Assembly: GCA_977006965.1 (NCBI GenBank)
Contig: OZ345354.1
Span: 2,294,001-2,358,000 of the forward strand
DNA: 64,000 nucleotides
Source of the DNA: Phymatolithon calcareum
Taxonomy: Eukaryota; Rhodophyta; Florideophyceae; Hapalidiales
Direction of reading: 5' to 3'
Positions 30,505-39,103 of the stretch are shown piece by piece. A program made the translations under genes and the position numbers. The notes beneath the pieces are model-generated. The model was given only the letters and a program-made list of their open reading frames with translations. It was not told the origin of the DNA and did no database searches. Every line of letters starts with the position of its first letter. Within the stretch, counting starts at the first letter, position 1.

Positions 30505-31743
30505 CTAGATATTAAAACGCGTATCAAATTCCTCTTGCACATTCTCAAGCTGTTTTTCAATTAAAGTTATCGACCGACTCGTAATTGGATCACTATTGTC
30601 AAGTCGACACAACTCTGCCCGCTGCTTTGTCAATGAATGCATCGTATCCAGAAGTACTTTCAGCGCATGGTCATCTGACGTTTGGGCAGGTTGCATTGCG
30701 GCGGTACTGGTTTGCGTGCTATCTCGTAGAAAATCGGAGACAGACGTCGTTAATTGCTTTAGTACGTTCGCTCGCTCGGAGGACTCCTTTGCCATCTCGT
30801 CCATCATCTTCCTTTTCTTTCGTGTGCTGCCCCCTTCACGGCTAAGGTCGTCATCAGCTTCACCATCATCGTAGCCGACGGTGCGGGGTGCCAGTCGGCA
30901 GGTAAAATTAAGTACGTCAACGTCCTCTGTTGTGGTACCACATTTAAGCGCATGAAAAATAATTAAGCAACATCTCCCCTCTGTAGACATGGTTGTAGCG
31001 CCGGGTGCTACAGGCAGGAACTTGGCAAAGTCATGCCCTTCTGAGCCGTTTTGGCCCGAGCGAGACCAGTTCTTGTACGCGACAGTAAAGAACGATCTGA
31101 TTTTGAAGTATCGATCCTTGAGCCACGCGCCGGACCGCAGGCAGCGCGGTGCAAGGTTAGCATCAATGGCGCCGCCGATGCCATCTTCAGTTATGCCGTC
31201 GAAGTTAATGCCGACCAGCTCGTGAGTGTTGTTGAAGAGGGGAGCCAAGCGCGACTCCCAAAATTCGTCTCGTGTCTCGCGGTTGTCCTGTTGTGCCCGC
31301 GACAAGTCTCTGCCGGACTGTATGAGCGCGCGGCGAACGTCTTCGTGGTCAGTGAGGAATGCACATAATCGAGCAAACTCATGCACTGAAAGTGCTGGAG
31401 TGCGCTCGCCTGTGCCACAATTCCTCTGGTCATGTGTAACTACGTCGGTGTGGGCAGGCGCACGTAACAGTTGTACCGTCTGGTTTCTCGGTCGTGTCCA
31501 AAACTCACGGTATTCGTCTTCGAGAAAGCAGGGAAAATCCGACTTTCCTGCAGCGACCGCCTCTTGGGCTTTGAGAAGCAAGAAGCAAACAATAGAATTT
31601 TTTCGCCCGCTGTGTTTGGCTCCATGGATTCGCAGGGTCGGGTGATAGCTCGCTGTCGGTGGCGGTTTCCGGCGCAGGTCCGCCGTAGCCCGCAGGACCG
31701 ACAGAGGGACGCGGTAAGCAGTCGTTGTCCTGTATGCCGTCAT
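30505..31743 (-). CDS. Harbinger partner-like protein, convergent with the transposase; N-terminus disrupted
   Basis: 412 residues from ATG 31743. No catalytic motif. There is a conserved-looking block (FWESRLAPLFNNTHELVGIN, then GGAIDANLAP, CLRSGAWLKDRYFKIRSFF), an NLS-like STRKKRKMMDEM near residue 320, and a C-terminal helix (ITLIEKQLENVQEEFDTRF). Only 8 bp separate its stop from the transposase stop, as expected for the two-gene Harbinger layout. The first 40 residues look out of frame. More natural sequence appears in the two other minus frames between about 31.6 and 31.9 kb, which suggests small indels or unrecognised introns. I cannot confirm a Myb domain. Confidence 0.5.
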   Translation of the reverse strand: MTAYRTTTAYRVPLSVLRATADLRRKPPPTASYHPTLRIHGAKHSGRKNSIVCFLLLKAQEAVAAGKSDFPCFLEDEYREFWTRPRNQTVQLLRAPAHTDVVTHDQRNCGTGERTPALSVHEFARLCAFLTDHEDVRRALIQSGRDLSRAQQDNRETRDEFWESRLAPLFNNTHELVGINFDGITEDGIGGAIDANLAPRCLRSGAWLKDRYFKIRSFFTVAYKNWSRSGQNGSEGHDFAKFLPVAPGATTMSTEGRCCLIIFHALKCGTTTEDVDVLNFTCRLAPRTVGYDDGEADDDLSREGGSTRKKRKMMDEMAKESSERANVLKQLTTSVSDFLRDSTQTSTAAMQPAQTSDDHALKVLLDTMHSLTKQRAELCRLDNSDPITSRSITLIEKQLENVQEEFDTRFNI

Positions 31744-32092
31744 CAACACCGCCAGCTGAAATTAAAGTCGATACTGGGGGTGGACTCGGTTCGCCGGAAG
31801 ACCGCAAGACTCGGGCGAGACGGCCGTGGCAGGTGTAGTAGCGCCGGCAGGTGTGCCGCCGAAGCCGAGTAGGGCGGTCGCGGCGTCCGCTTCGACGACC
31901 GAAGAAAGCCGGGAAGGTAGCATTATCGTTTCTGTGTTGCCCTTTGGCCGAAAGTGGGGCTGCTGGAGGGGGATCTGCGTGCGGTATGCACAGGAGCTGT
32001 ATAGACGGTGGGTGCAATTCTGCTCGATATGATTCATTTACGTGTATGTGCTTCCATGCAGTTTTTCTGCACGTCACCGGTATAGACTGGTC

Positions 32093-32181
32093 CTCAGTAT
32101 TTCACGCTTGCAAACGGTAACTTTATGTTGACAAAATACGACATCAATTCTGAGAACCCACTAAGTACATAGTAAATTTAA
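32093..32181. repeat. 89-bp inverted repeat, left arm, flanking the NLR-like gene
   Basis: Starts CTCAGTATTTCACGCTTGC and matches the reverse complement of 39015-39103 at 84 of 89 positions by my hand alignment. Together the arms enclose 6.8 kb that includes the whole NB-ARC/WD40 gene. No target duplication is evident. Confidence 0.8.
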
Positions 32182-33102
32182 GGGGAATTTACTATAATGA
32201 CCACGTAGTTTGCCGTATTTACTAAAATGACCACCATGCATGGCGTTGAGACCGATACATGCCCAGGTGCCAACGTCTTGATCTTACAGTTATTTCGGTT
32301 TGTAAAACGGATCTGCCCTAGGACGAAAAGGAACAATTTGTTCGAAGATCGCCGTGTCCCACATTTCCACAGGTTTGTCCCAATAAAGCCGCTCGGCGAC
32401 CTTGCCGATTTCGATTTTTCGGTACACCATCCGATTCAAGCTACCGTCTTCGACAATGGACAGGCCGTTTACGACCGAAATTGATATTGTTGCTCTTTTC
32501 CAGTCCAAGAATATCCTAAAGTCAGCTCTTTCCACCCATGCTTCACTAAAGGGTTACACATTTGCCGTCCTGAAAAGCACAAAAACCAGATTTACGGCAA
32601 TTTGTCATTCCAAATGGGCTGCCTGTGCGTCAATTCTATACGTTCGTCGTTCCCTCCCAGAATCCTCGCTGCCGTTGGGGGAATTTGTTGGAAACTGGTA
32701 TCAAAAATCCACATTTTTCCAAGATTTATAAAGGAGAAATAGTTATGCCACCGCTACCGGATCTAAGTGGTGCACTTCCAGAACATGCCGATCTTCCTCC
32801 GGTGACTAGGCGCCCGCCAGGAGGGCCTAAAAAAGTCGTCTCATAGCTGGCTCTGCATCTAACCGGTCCTTTACGTGTAAGAAATGTAACAAACCTGGCC
32901 ATAATAAGCGCTCCTGCAAGGAAGCCGTTGAACCCCAGCGGCCCTCTCAGCCCCCTTCCGATCAATAAACTGATGTTATTTCTGGACCCTATAATTTTAT
33001 GCTGCCCAGCATTACACCAAAGCTATAATCATAACAACACCCATGCATGGTGGTCATTTTAGTAAATACGGCAAACTACGTGGTCAGTTTAGTAAATTCC
33101 CC
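32182..33102. mobile_element. Deleted MULE-like cassette A
   Basis: Bounded by about 60-bp inverted repeats GGGGAATTTACT...CCATGCATGG (32182-32241 and 33042-33102). Between them lies a frame with a MuDR-like DNA-binding head and a zinc-knuckle tail but no catalytic core. It is the inverted twin of cassette B. Confidence 0.75.
32402..32845 (+). pseudogene. MULE transposase head, cassette A, frameshifted
   Basis: Reads FQSKNILKSALSTHASLKGY and a following TRFTAICHSKWAACASILY, the MuDR-type N-terminal domain, then runs out of frame at about 32731. The knuckle part (PPVTRRPPGGPKK) follows in another frame. It differs from cassette B at only two of about 106 residues in the shared head. Confidence 0.6.
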
Positions 33103-33119
33103 TACATTTTATCACTTTA

Positions 33120-33761
33120 TCATAATGTGCGAAAGCATGTTTTTAAAACAAGAATTCGAATTCTCTTTCTATAGGGTCCAGAAATAACATCAGTTTCTTG
33201 ATCAGAGGGGGGTTGAGAGGGCCGCTGGGGTTCAACGGCTTCCTTGCAGGAGCGATTATTATGGCCAGGTTTGTTACATTTCTTACACGTAACGGACCGG
33301 TTAGATGCAGAGCCAGCTATGAGACGACTTTTTTTAGGCCTTCCTGGCGGGCGCCTAGTCACCGGAGGAAGATCGGCATGCTCTGGAAGTGCACCACTTA
33401 GATCCGGTAGCGGTGGCATAACTATTTCTACTTGATAAATCTTGAAAAATGTGGATTTTTGATACCAGCTTCCAACAAATTCCCCCAACGGCAGCGAGGA
33501 TTCTGGGAGGGAACGACGAACGTATAGAATTGACGCACAGGCAGCCCATTTGGAATGACAAATTGCCGTAAATCTGGTTTTTGTGCTTTTCAGGACGGCA
33601 AACGTGTAACCCTTTAGTGAAGCATGGGTGGAAAGAGCTGACTTTAGGATATTCTTGGACTGGAAAAGAGCACCAATATCAATTTCGGTCGTAAACGGCC
33701 TGTCCATTGTCGAAGACGGTAGCTTGAATCGGATGGTGTACCGAAAAATCGAAATCGGCAA
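33120..33761 (-). CDS. Fused MULE DNA-binding head and zinc-knuckle tail without catalytic core
   Basis: 213 codons open; the first codon shown is TTG, and the first ATG lies about 18 codons in. The head (about residues 28-85) is MuDR-like, with C69- and C75-type cysteines in TAICHSKWAACAS. The tail has the typical MULE C-terminal PPVTRRPPGRPKK and a CKKCNKPGHNNRSC knuckle. The DDE nuclease that normally lies between them is deleted. Such a product could bind transposon ends or act as a repressor, but that is inference; it may simply be a relic. Confidence 0.5.
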   Translation of the reverse strand: MPISIFRYTIRFKLPSSTMDRPFTTEIDIGALFQSKNILKSALSTHASLKGYTFAVLKSTKTRFTAICHSKWAACASILYVRRSLPESSLPLGEFVGSWYQKSTFFKIYQVEIVMPPLPDLSGALPEHADLPPVTRRPPGRPKKSRLIAGSASNRSVTCKKCNKPGHNNRSCKEAVEPQRPSQPPSDQETDVISGPYRKRIRILVLKTCFRTL

Positions 33762-34000
33762 GGTCGCCGAGCGGCTTTATTGGGACAAACCTGTGGAAAT
33801 GTGGGACACGGCGATCTTCGAACAAATTGTTCCTTTTCGTCCTAGGGCAGATCCGTTTTACAAACCGAAATAACTGTAAGATCAAGACGTTGGCACCTGG
33901 GCATGTATCGGTCTCAACTGACCTGAGTGATGGACCGTTTGCTGGATGCTGACAGAAAAGTACAGGATCATAACTACACCCATGCATGGTGGTCATTTTA

Positions 34001-34619
34001 GGCTCGGTCTATACCGAGTGGTTTTGTGTTGTGTCTGGAAGCAGTACAGTAATTCATTTCGCGGCCACTTCCAAATTAGTCTATACCGGATTTGCTGTGT
34101 TCGTGTTCGTTGAAGCAATTCCGTAATTTTTGGAGCCCCTTCTCAAGGACATTGTTCTGTACTTGTTCTCACCTCTCCTACTCATTTTATACTGAGTAAA
34201 TGCGCTGGAACGACATCCGGTCGCGCCTCTTGGATGGGGATCGATATCGAGCGCTCAGTCCATTGTCCACCAATGAGTCTGCTAGAGAAAAAAGTACTCT
34301 GAGTACACTGGTGGTGACGATCGCTGGGTTGGTGCTGTCCATCGTGTTGGCTCAGAACATGCATCGAGAAGGGAGTTGAAAGGGACTTATGTACTGTAGC
34401 GCGCGCCAAAATGCAAATTCGCGCCAAATGCGGACACGACAATTATGTTAACTTCTTGACCGCGGGAATGAAGTTAACATTTTTGTCGTGTTCGTTTGCT
34501 TCCATCTCATTGCTGGCAGTTTTGTCATAGCGCTTTACAGAAGCGACAAACCAATTATATATCGCAAATTTCAAAACTGCTTCCGAACACAACACAAAAA
34601 ATCCGGTATAGACCGAGCC
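34001..34619. mobile_element. Harbinger-type MITE, 619 bp
   Basis: Terminal inverted repeats of about 38 bp begin GGCTCGGTCTATACCG and continue into TTTGTGTTGTGT. They are flanked by a TTA duplication (33998-34000 and 34620-34622), the PIF/Harbinger target signature. It interrupts the terminal repeat of cassette B, so it is younger. It also contains a small internal palindrome near 34433-34495 and a partial internal copy of the terminal repeat near 34079. Confidence 0.85.
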
Positions 34620-34967
34620 TTAGTAAATACGGCAAACTACGTGGTCATTTTAGTAAATTCCCCTAAAATGTTAAAATATGCCATAACTTTCAATGCTGCA
34701 AAATACCGCGTACAATACACTGTACTGTAATACTGTACCCACTTTCACTTATGATATGATGCAGCTGTAGGGTGATACTGCACGCGTTAAAACCGACGCC
34801 TCCGCGCAGAAATATGATACACATCACAACCAAGACTGTTTCTCAGGGACACAGGTGCTGTCGTCCTTCGATCCCGCCTGAGGAGGTTTGTAAAGCACGC
34901 CACACAAGGTGTTAAGCTGTGAGGTTGACGACAGGGCTGTGCGTCGAGACCTATTCCCTTTGTCGGA

Positions 34968-37900
34968 ATGGCCGGTCTTGCGCTCGGAGTTGTGGGCATG
35001 ATCAATCAGTTGGCAAAGAGATTGTCCGACTTCAAGAAGCGGTGCGAAGAGTTTGGGTCACTGCCCGACAACTGGGATTCTTCCATCAAGTCCTTCCAAG
35101 ACTGCAAAACAAGTGTTAAACGTATCGAAGAAACGCTTGAGAATGACAAGGAATCTCTTGGGGACCGTGCGATAAGCACATTTCGTGACATTCTCAAACA
35201 AGTTGAGAAATCCCTGAAAACGGCAGAGATCGTGTTGGAGAAGCTGGAAGATGAGTTTACAAGAGAGAACTCTCCTGCAAGTGCGAGTGGGAACTCTCAT
35301 GTTGTCGGTAACTCTTCGAAACAAGGGCGTCGTTCATTGCGAAGCAGGAATCGAATTGTTGACGGTCGTCTAGTGAATGAAGTCATGCTATTCTCTAGGG
35401 TGAACAAGGTGAAATCAGAGGTTGAAAAACTTGACGCGATATGGAAGGAGGCTCAACTCGCGATGAACCTTGTAGGAATAGCTCTCGTTACTCCTTCGAT
35501 GAGAGTTAATGACAAGGAGCAATGTGACGAATACGTTGCGCATTTTGATGAGCCCCCGCTTTCAAACAAAGTGGTGCTAAACTTCAGTGGTAATACCATG
35601 GAGGCATGCTTGAAGCGTGGAGTATTGTCGAACTCTGCCAGTGAAAGGGTGACGGTTGCTGTTAGTCCGAGTGTGCTCGGGGCAGTGGGAATGGGTGGCG
35701 TAGGTAAAACCGTTGCACTTCAAGGTCTTTGCCGTGATTCGGAAGTGAAAGACAAGTACTTCGACGGGGTGTTCTTCATCACTCTTGGACAAGACGCTGT
35801 TGAAGAGGATGTGATTGAAGGTGTTGCACTGTTCGTTGAAAGTTCAGGCGGGGAGTCTCGTGCCAGGGATATCACAAATAAGAGATCTGCAGAATCAGCT
35901 GCTAGACAAGCGTCTCTGTGGTTCAAAGGGAGATGTGTCCTGTTCGTATGCGATGATATCTGGTCGTTCGAGGGCCACCCAATCGGATATCTAAGTTCGC
36001 TTAAGCTGTTGCTTTGCAACTCACCATCAAGTGCGATGGTGATATCGACACGGGAGAAGTCCATCTCGCAACAGTTCGTCGAGGTGAAGTTCATGCCGCG
36101 CGAAGTTCGCGGGCAGCAAGCGTCGAGGATTCTGGCGAAGTATGCTGGCATCGAAATTGAATCTGTTGAGGAATCAAGCGACACTTGGACTGCATTTGGA
36201 GACATCTTGGATGTGTGCGGTGGACTTCCAGTGGCATTAGGTGCTGCTGGGACCAGTGTGCGCAACTTAATCGAAGAAAACAGTGGCATCATTGGTCAGT
36301 CGGTTGTGACATATGCGCATGAGCTGAAAGAAAACATCGAAAGTGTAGGGGACGGAAGTGTTGATGAGTACCGGGGACTGAGAGCTGTGGTTAAGACGAG
36401 TTTGAAGCATTGCGAAGATTGGGCGGGTGGGGATGAAGGTCGGAGGAAGCTTGGATGCGAATTGAGCGTGAGAGAAAAGTTTGAAGCGCTGAGTATTCTA
36501 CGCAAGCAGGCTTGGATTCCTCGGACATGCCTACAACATCTGTGGGGGACGAACGAGCGAGCGACTAAGCAAGTTATGTCTAAACTTTCAGACATGCACC
36601 TAGTTTCGCGGCGGTGGCAGGGAACGCCAGCGGGAAAGGTTGACGGGCTGGCACTGCACGATCTGATGCTTGAACAAGCGCAGACACTATCTATTGAAAA
36701 CAATCGTGCTTCTGTTTGGCATGAACGGTTTCTCGACGGATACATGCGGAAAGCGGTTGGTAACGTGGTGCAGTCAAATACGGTTGATTGCCGCGAGTGG
36801 TGGGATTGTGAAAAAGTACCGGAGGATGGGTACATTGAAAAGAACGTCGCTCGACACTTGGGGATGAGCGAAGGGTGTGAGCTGGAATCGTTGCTGTGTG
36901 ATGTACGATGGTCGGAGAGGCGAATGAAGGTTGGAGGAATAGTTGCTCTGCGAGAGGATTTTCAAGAATTATCGCATGGTAGTGGAGGAGGTATTGGGGC
37001 GGACGCAGTGTGCAGGGCGCTGGGAGAAAGCTGGGTGAACATCAACAACAGTATACACGCAACTCCGTTTGAAATGTACGGTCGGTTACAATCGCAGAGT
37101 CCATCGTCAGAGTTTGTGCAACGCTTCCTGTCAAGTGTATCGATGCATGTTCCGAAGCCTCACTTTGTGCCGAAGCACGAGCTGCGATGGAGGGCGGATG
37201 GCAGGCAACTTTTCCGTATCGACTTTGAGGAGGAGGTTGGAGCCTTGTGTTTGAGCGAAGAACAAAATGTAATTGCAGTAGGGCAAGGGGACGAAATCCA
37301 TGTTTTCGATTTGCAAACGATGTGTATTGTGCACAGACTGAAGGGTCATGATGGTGAGATCACCGGCGTTGCCATGAGCGGGGACGGAAGTCGGATTTTT
37401 TCGGGATCTCGTGACGGGACTGTTCGTGTGTGGGATGGGGAGAGCGGAGAATGCGTGGTGGGACCACTCCATGGACACGAGCGTGGTGTGTCGTGCGTTG
37501 CAATGAGCGGAGACGGAAGTCGGATTGTTTCGGGATCTTGGGACGAGACTGTTCGTGTGTGGGATGGGGAGAGCGGAGAATGCGTGGTGGGACCACTTCA
37601 TGGACACGAGGATCATGTGTCGTGCGTTGCAATGAGCGAAGACGGAAGTCGGATTGTTTCGGGATCTTGGGACGAGACTGTTCGTGTGTGGAATGGGGAG
37701 AGCGGAGAATGCGTGGTGGGACCACTCCGTGGACACGAGGATACTGTGACGTGCGTTGCAATGAGCGGAGACGGAAGTCGGATTGTTTCGGGATCCGGTG
37801 GCCGGACTGTTCGTGTGTTGGATGGGGAGAGCGGAGAATGCGTGGTGGGACCACTCCGTGGACACGAGTATGGTGTGTCGTACGTTGCAATGAGCGGAGA

Positions 37901-39002
37901 CGGAAGTCGGATTGTTTCGGGATCCGGTGACGGGACTGTTCGTGTGTTGGATGGGGAGAGCGGAGAATGCGTGGTGGGACCACTCCGTGGACACGAGTAT
38001 AGTGTGTCGTACGTTGCAATGAGCGGAGACGGAAGTCGGATTTTTTCGGGATCTTGGGACAGGACTGTTCGTGTGTGGAATGGGGAGAGCGGAGAATGCG
38101 TGGTGGGACCACTCCGTGGACACGAGGATACTGTGACGTGCGTTGCAATGAGCGGAGACGGAAGTCGGATTGTTTCGGGATCCGGTGACGGGACTGTTCG
38201 TGTGTTGGATGGGGAGAGCGGAGAATGCGTGGTGGGACCACTCCGTGGACACGAATGCGTGGTGGGACTACTCCGTGGACACGAGGATACTGTGACGTGC
38301 GTTGCAATGAGCGGAGACGGAAGTCGGATTGTTTCGGGATCCGGTGACGGGACTGTTCGTGTGTTGGATGGGGAGAGCGGAGAATGCGTGGTGGGACCAC
38401 TCCGTGGACACGAGGATACTGTGACGTGCGTTGCAATGAGCGGAGACGGAAGTCGGATTGTTTCGGGATCTGATGACGGGACTGTTCGTGTGTTGGATGG
38501 GGAGAGCGGAGAATGCGTGGTGGGACCACTCCGTGGACACGAGGATATTGTGTGGTGCGTTGCAATGAGCGGAGACGGAAGTCGGATTGTTTCGGGGTCT
38601 CTTGACGGGACTGTTCGTATGTGGAATGGGGAGAGCGGAGAATTCGTGGAGGACGGACAATGCGTGCAGGATGGGATCACAGGGCAAGGCAAATACGGAG
38701 CTGTGCACTTCGAAGGAGACATCAGAAGGATTGAATTCGATGGTGGCAGTGAATTTTGTGTTGTATATACGTCACGTGAAGTTTTTCTGTTGGACACAAG
38801 CACTGGAACCAGAATGCATCGTCCTGGATACATGATACAAGGAGATAACCGCAGGATATACGCATCAGGGGAGAACGCGAAAACAGTTCAAGTCGCCACC
38901 ATGCCTTTTCAATGTACCGATTTTTGCTACAATAAGCTGCAATCAAAAGCTGTAGCTGGTCTCCGTGATGGTCAAGTTGTCATAGGAGAGCTCTTATTGT
39001 AG
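34968..39002 (+). CDS. NB-ARC (STAND) ATPase with N-terminal helical domain and high-identity WD40 repeats (NLR-like)
   Basis: 1344 residues, single exon. Residues 1-about 110 are helical and coiled-coil-like (LAKRLSDFKKRCEEF, LKQVEKSLKTAEIVLEKLED) with no family I can name. The NB-ARC domain has P-loop GMGGVGKT (241-248), Walker B LFVCDDIW (D329/D330), a VISTREK sensor, GLPVAL (about 417-422) and an MHD-like LHD (about 563). After a linker, ten WD40 units of 43 residues (about 791-1228) are nearly identical except at a few positions; more diverged units flank them. NB-ARC/WD40 proteins are signal-transducing switches such as Apaf-1 and fungal NWD proteins, where repeats sense a ligand and the N-terminus executes death or defence. 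It is enclosed by 89-bp inverted repeats inside a MULE frame, yet has no disruption. Function inferred, not shown. Confidence 0.85.
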   Translation: MAGLALGVVGMINQLAKRLSDFKKRCEEFGSLPDNWDSSIKSFQDCKTSVKRIEETLENDKESLGDRAISTFRDILKQVEKSLKTAEIVLEKLEDEFTRENSPASASGNSHVVGNSSKQGRRSLRSRNRIVDGRLVNEVMLFSRVNKVKSEVEKLDAIWKEAQLAMNLVGIALVTPSMRVNDKEQCDEYVAHFDEPPLSNKVVLNFSGNTMEACLKRGVLSNSASERVTVAVSPSVLGAVGMGGVGKTVALQGLCRDSEVKDKYFDGVFFITLGQDAVEEDVIEGVALFVESSGGESRARDITNKRSAESAARQASLWFKGRCVLFVCDDIWSFEGHPIGYLSSLKLLLCNSPSSAMVISTREKSISQQFVEVKFMPREVRGQQASRILAKYAGIEIESVEESSDTWTAFGDILDVCGGLPVALGAAGTSVRNLIEENSGIIGQSVVTYAHELKENIESVGDGSVDEYRGLRAVVKTSLKHCEDWAGGDEGRRKLGCELSVREKFEALSILRKQAWIPRTCLQHLWGTNERATKQVMSKLSDMHLVSRRWQGTPAGKVDGLALHDLMLEQAQTLSIENNRASVWHERFLDGYMRKAVGNVVQSNTVDCREWWDCEKVPEDGYIEKNVARHLGMSEGCELESLLCDVRWSERRMKVGGIVALREDFQELSHGSGGGIGADAVCRALGESWVNINNSIHATPFEMYGRLQSQSPSSEFVQRFLSSVSMHVPKPHFVPKHELRWRADGRQLFRIDFEEEVGALCLSEEQNVIAVGQGDEIHVFDLQTMCIVHRLKGHDGEITGVAMSGDGSRIFSGSRDGTVRVWDGESGECVVGPLHGHERGVSCVAMSGDGSRIVSGSWDETVRVWDGESGECVVGPLHGHEDHVSCVAMSEDGSRIVSGSWDETVRVWNGESGECVVGPLRGHEDTVTCVAMSGDGSRIVSGSGGRTVRVLDGESGECVVGPLRGHEYGVSYVAMSGDGSRIVSGSGDGTVRVLDGESGECVVGPLRGHEYSVSYVAMSGDGSRIFSGSWDRTVRVWNGESGECVVGPLRGHEDTVTCVAMSGDGSRIVSGSGDGTVRVLDGESGECVVGPLRGHECVVGLLRGHEDTVTCVAMSGDGSRIVSGSGDGTVRVLDGESGECVVGPLRGHEDTVTCVAMSGDGSRIVSGSDDGTVRVLDGESGECVVGPLRGHEDIVWCVAMSGDGSRIVSGSLDGTVRMWNGESGEFVEDGQCVQDGITGQGKYGAVHFEGDIRRIEFDGGSEFCVVYTSREVFLLDTSTGTRMHRPGYMIQGDNRRIYASGENAKTVQVATMPFQCTDFCYNKLQSKAVAGLRDGQVVIGELLL
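37343..38650 (+). repeat. Tandem 129-bp repeats encoding near-identical WD40 units
   Basis: Ten units of 129 bp with the constant core GDGSRIVSGS, TVRV and GESGECVVGPL. Variation is concentrated after GHE (for example ERGVSC, EDHVSC, EDTVTC, EYGVSY, EYSVSY, EDIVWC) and after SGS (RDG, WDE, GGR, GDG, WDR, DDG, LDG). A partial 12-residue duplication sits between units 7 and 8 (HECVVGLLRG). The homogeneity implies recent recombination among units. Confidence 0.9.
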
Positions 39003-39014
39003 CTCAGGAGATAG

Positions 39015-39103
39015 TTAAATTTACTATGTACTTAGTTTGTTCTCAGAATTGATGTCGTATTTTGTCAACGTAAAGGTACCGTTTGCAAGCGAGAAATACT
39101 GAG
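39015..39103. repeat. 89-bp inverted repeat, right arm, flanking the NLR-like gene
   Basis: Reverse complement of 32093-32181 with five differences. It begins 12 bases after the NLR stop codon, so it may form part of the transcript's 3' UTR. Confidence 0.8.

Larger units (their letters stand above)
33103..34663. mobile_element. Deleted MULE-like cassette B (inverted copy of A) with a MITE inside
   Basis: About 750 bp (33172-33925) is the near-identical reverse complement of 32248-32995. The right end carries the same GGGGAATTTACT inverted repeat (ending 34663), split by the MITE at 34001-34619; the left end lacks one. A and B therefore form a large inverted duplication with a spacer of about 175 bp. 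Confidence 0.7.

Noticed and set aside
30505-31749. Assigning the Harbinger partner ORF as a Myb/SANT protein
   Set aside because: Position and orientation fit, but I see no tryptophan-spaced helix-turn-helix triad, so only a cautious partner label was kept.
32290-33873. 81-codon ATG-initiated ORF (MERADFRIFLDWKRA start) conserved in both cassettes A and B on the antisense strand
   Set aside because: It is antisense to the MuDR-like head, whose sense protein is recognisable. Conservation follows from the near-identity of the two copies.
37343-38650. Regularly spaced repeats as a CRISPR-like array
   Set aside because: Units abut without unique spacers, have coding periodicity and belong to an in-frame WD40 protein in a eukaryotic genome.
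37131-38833. Long ORFs (370-406 codons) on the minus strand in all three frames across the WD40 array, plus a plus-strand alternative frame
   Set aside because: The 129-bp unit is a multiple of three, so any frame open in one unit stays open in all. The products are repetitive (PTSVSAHCN-type) and match no family, while the plus frame is a proper NB-ARC/WD40 protein.
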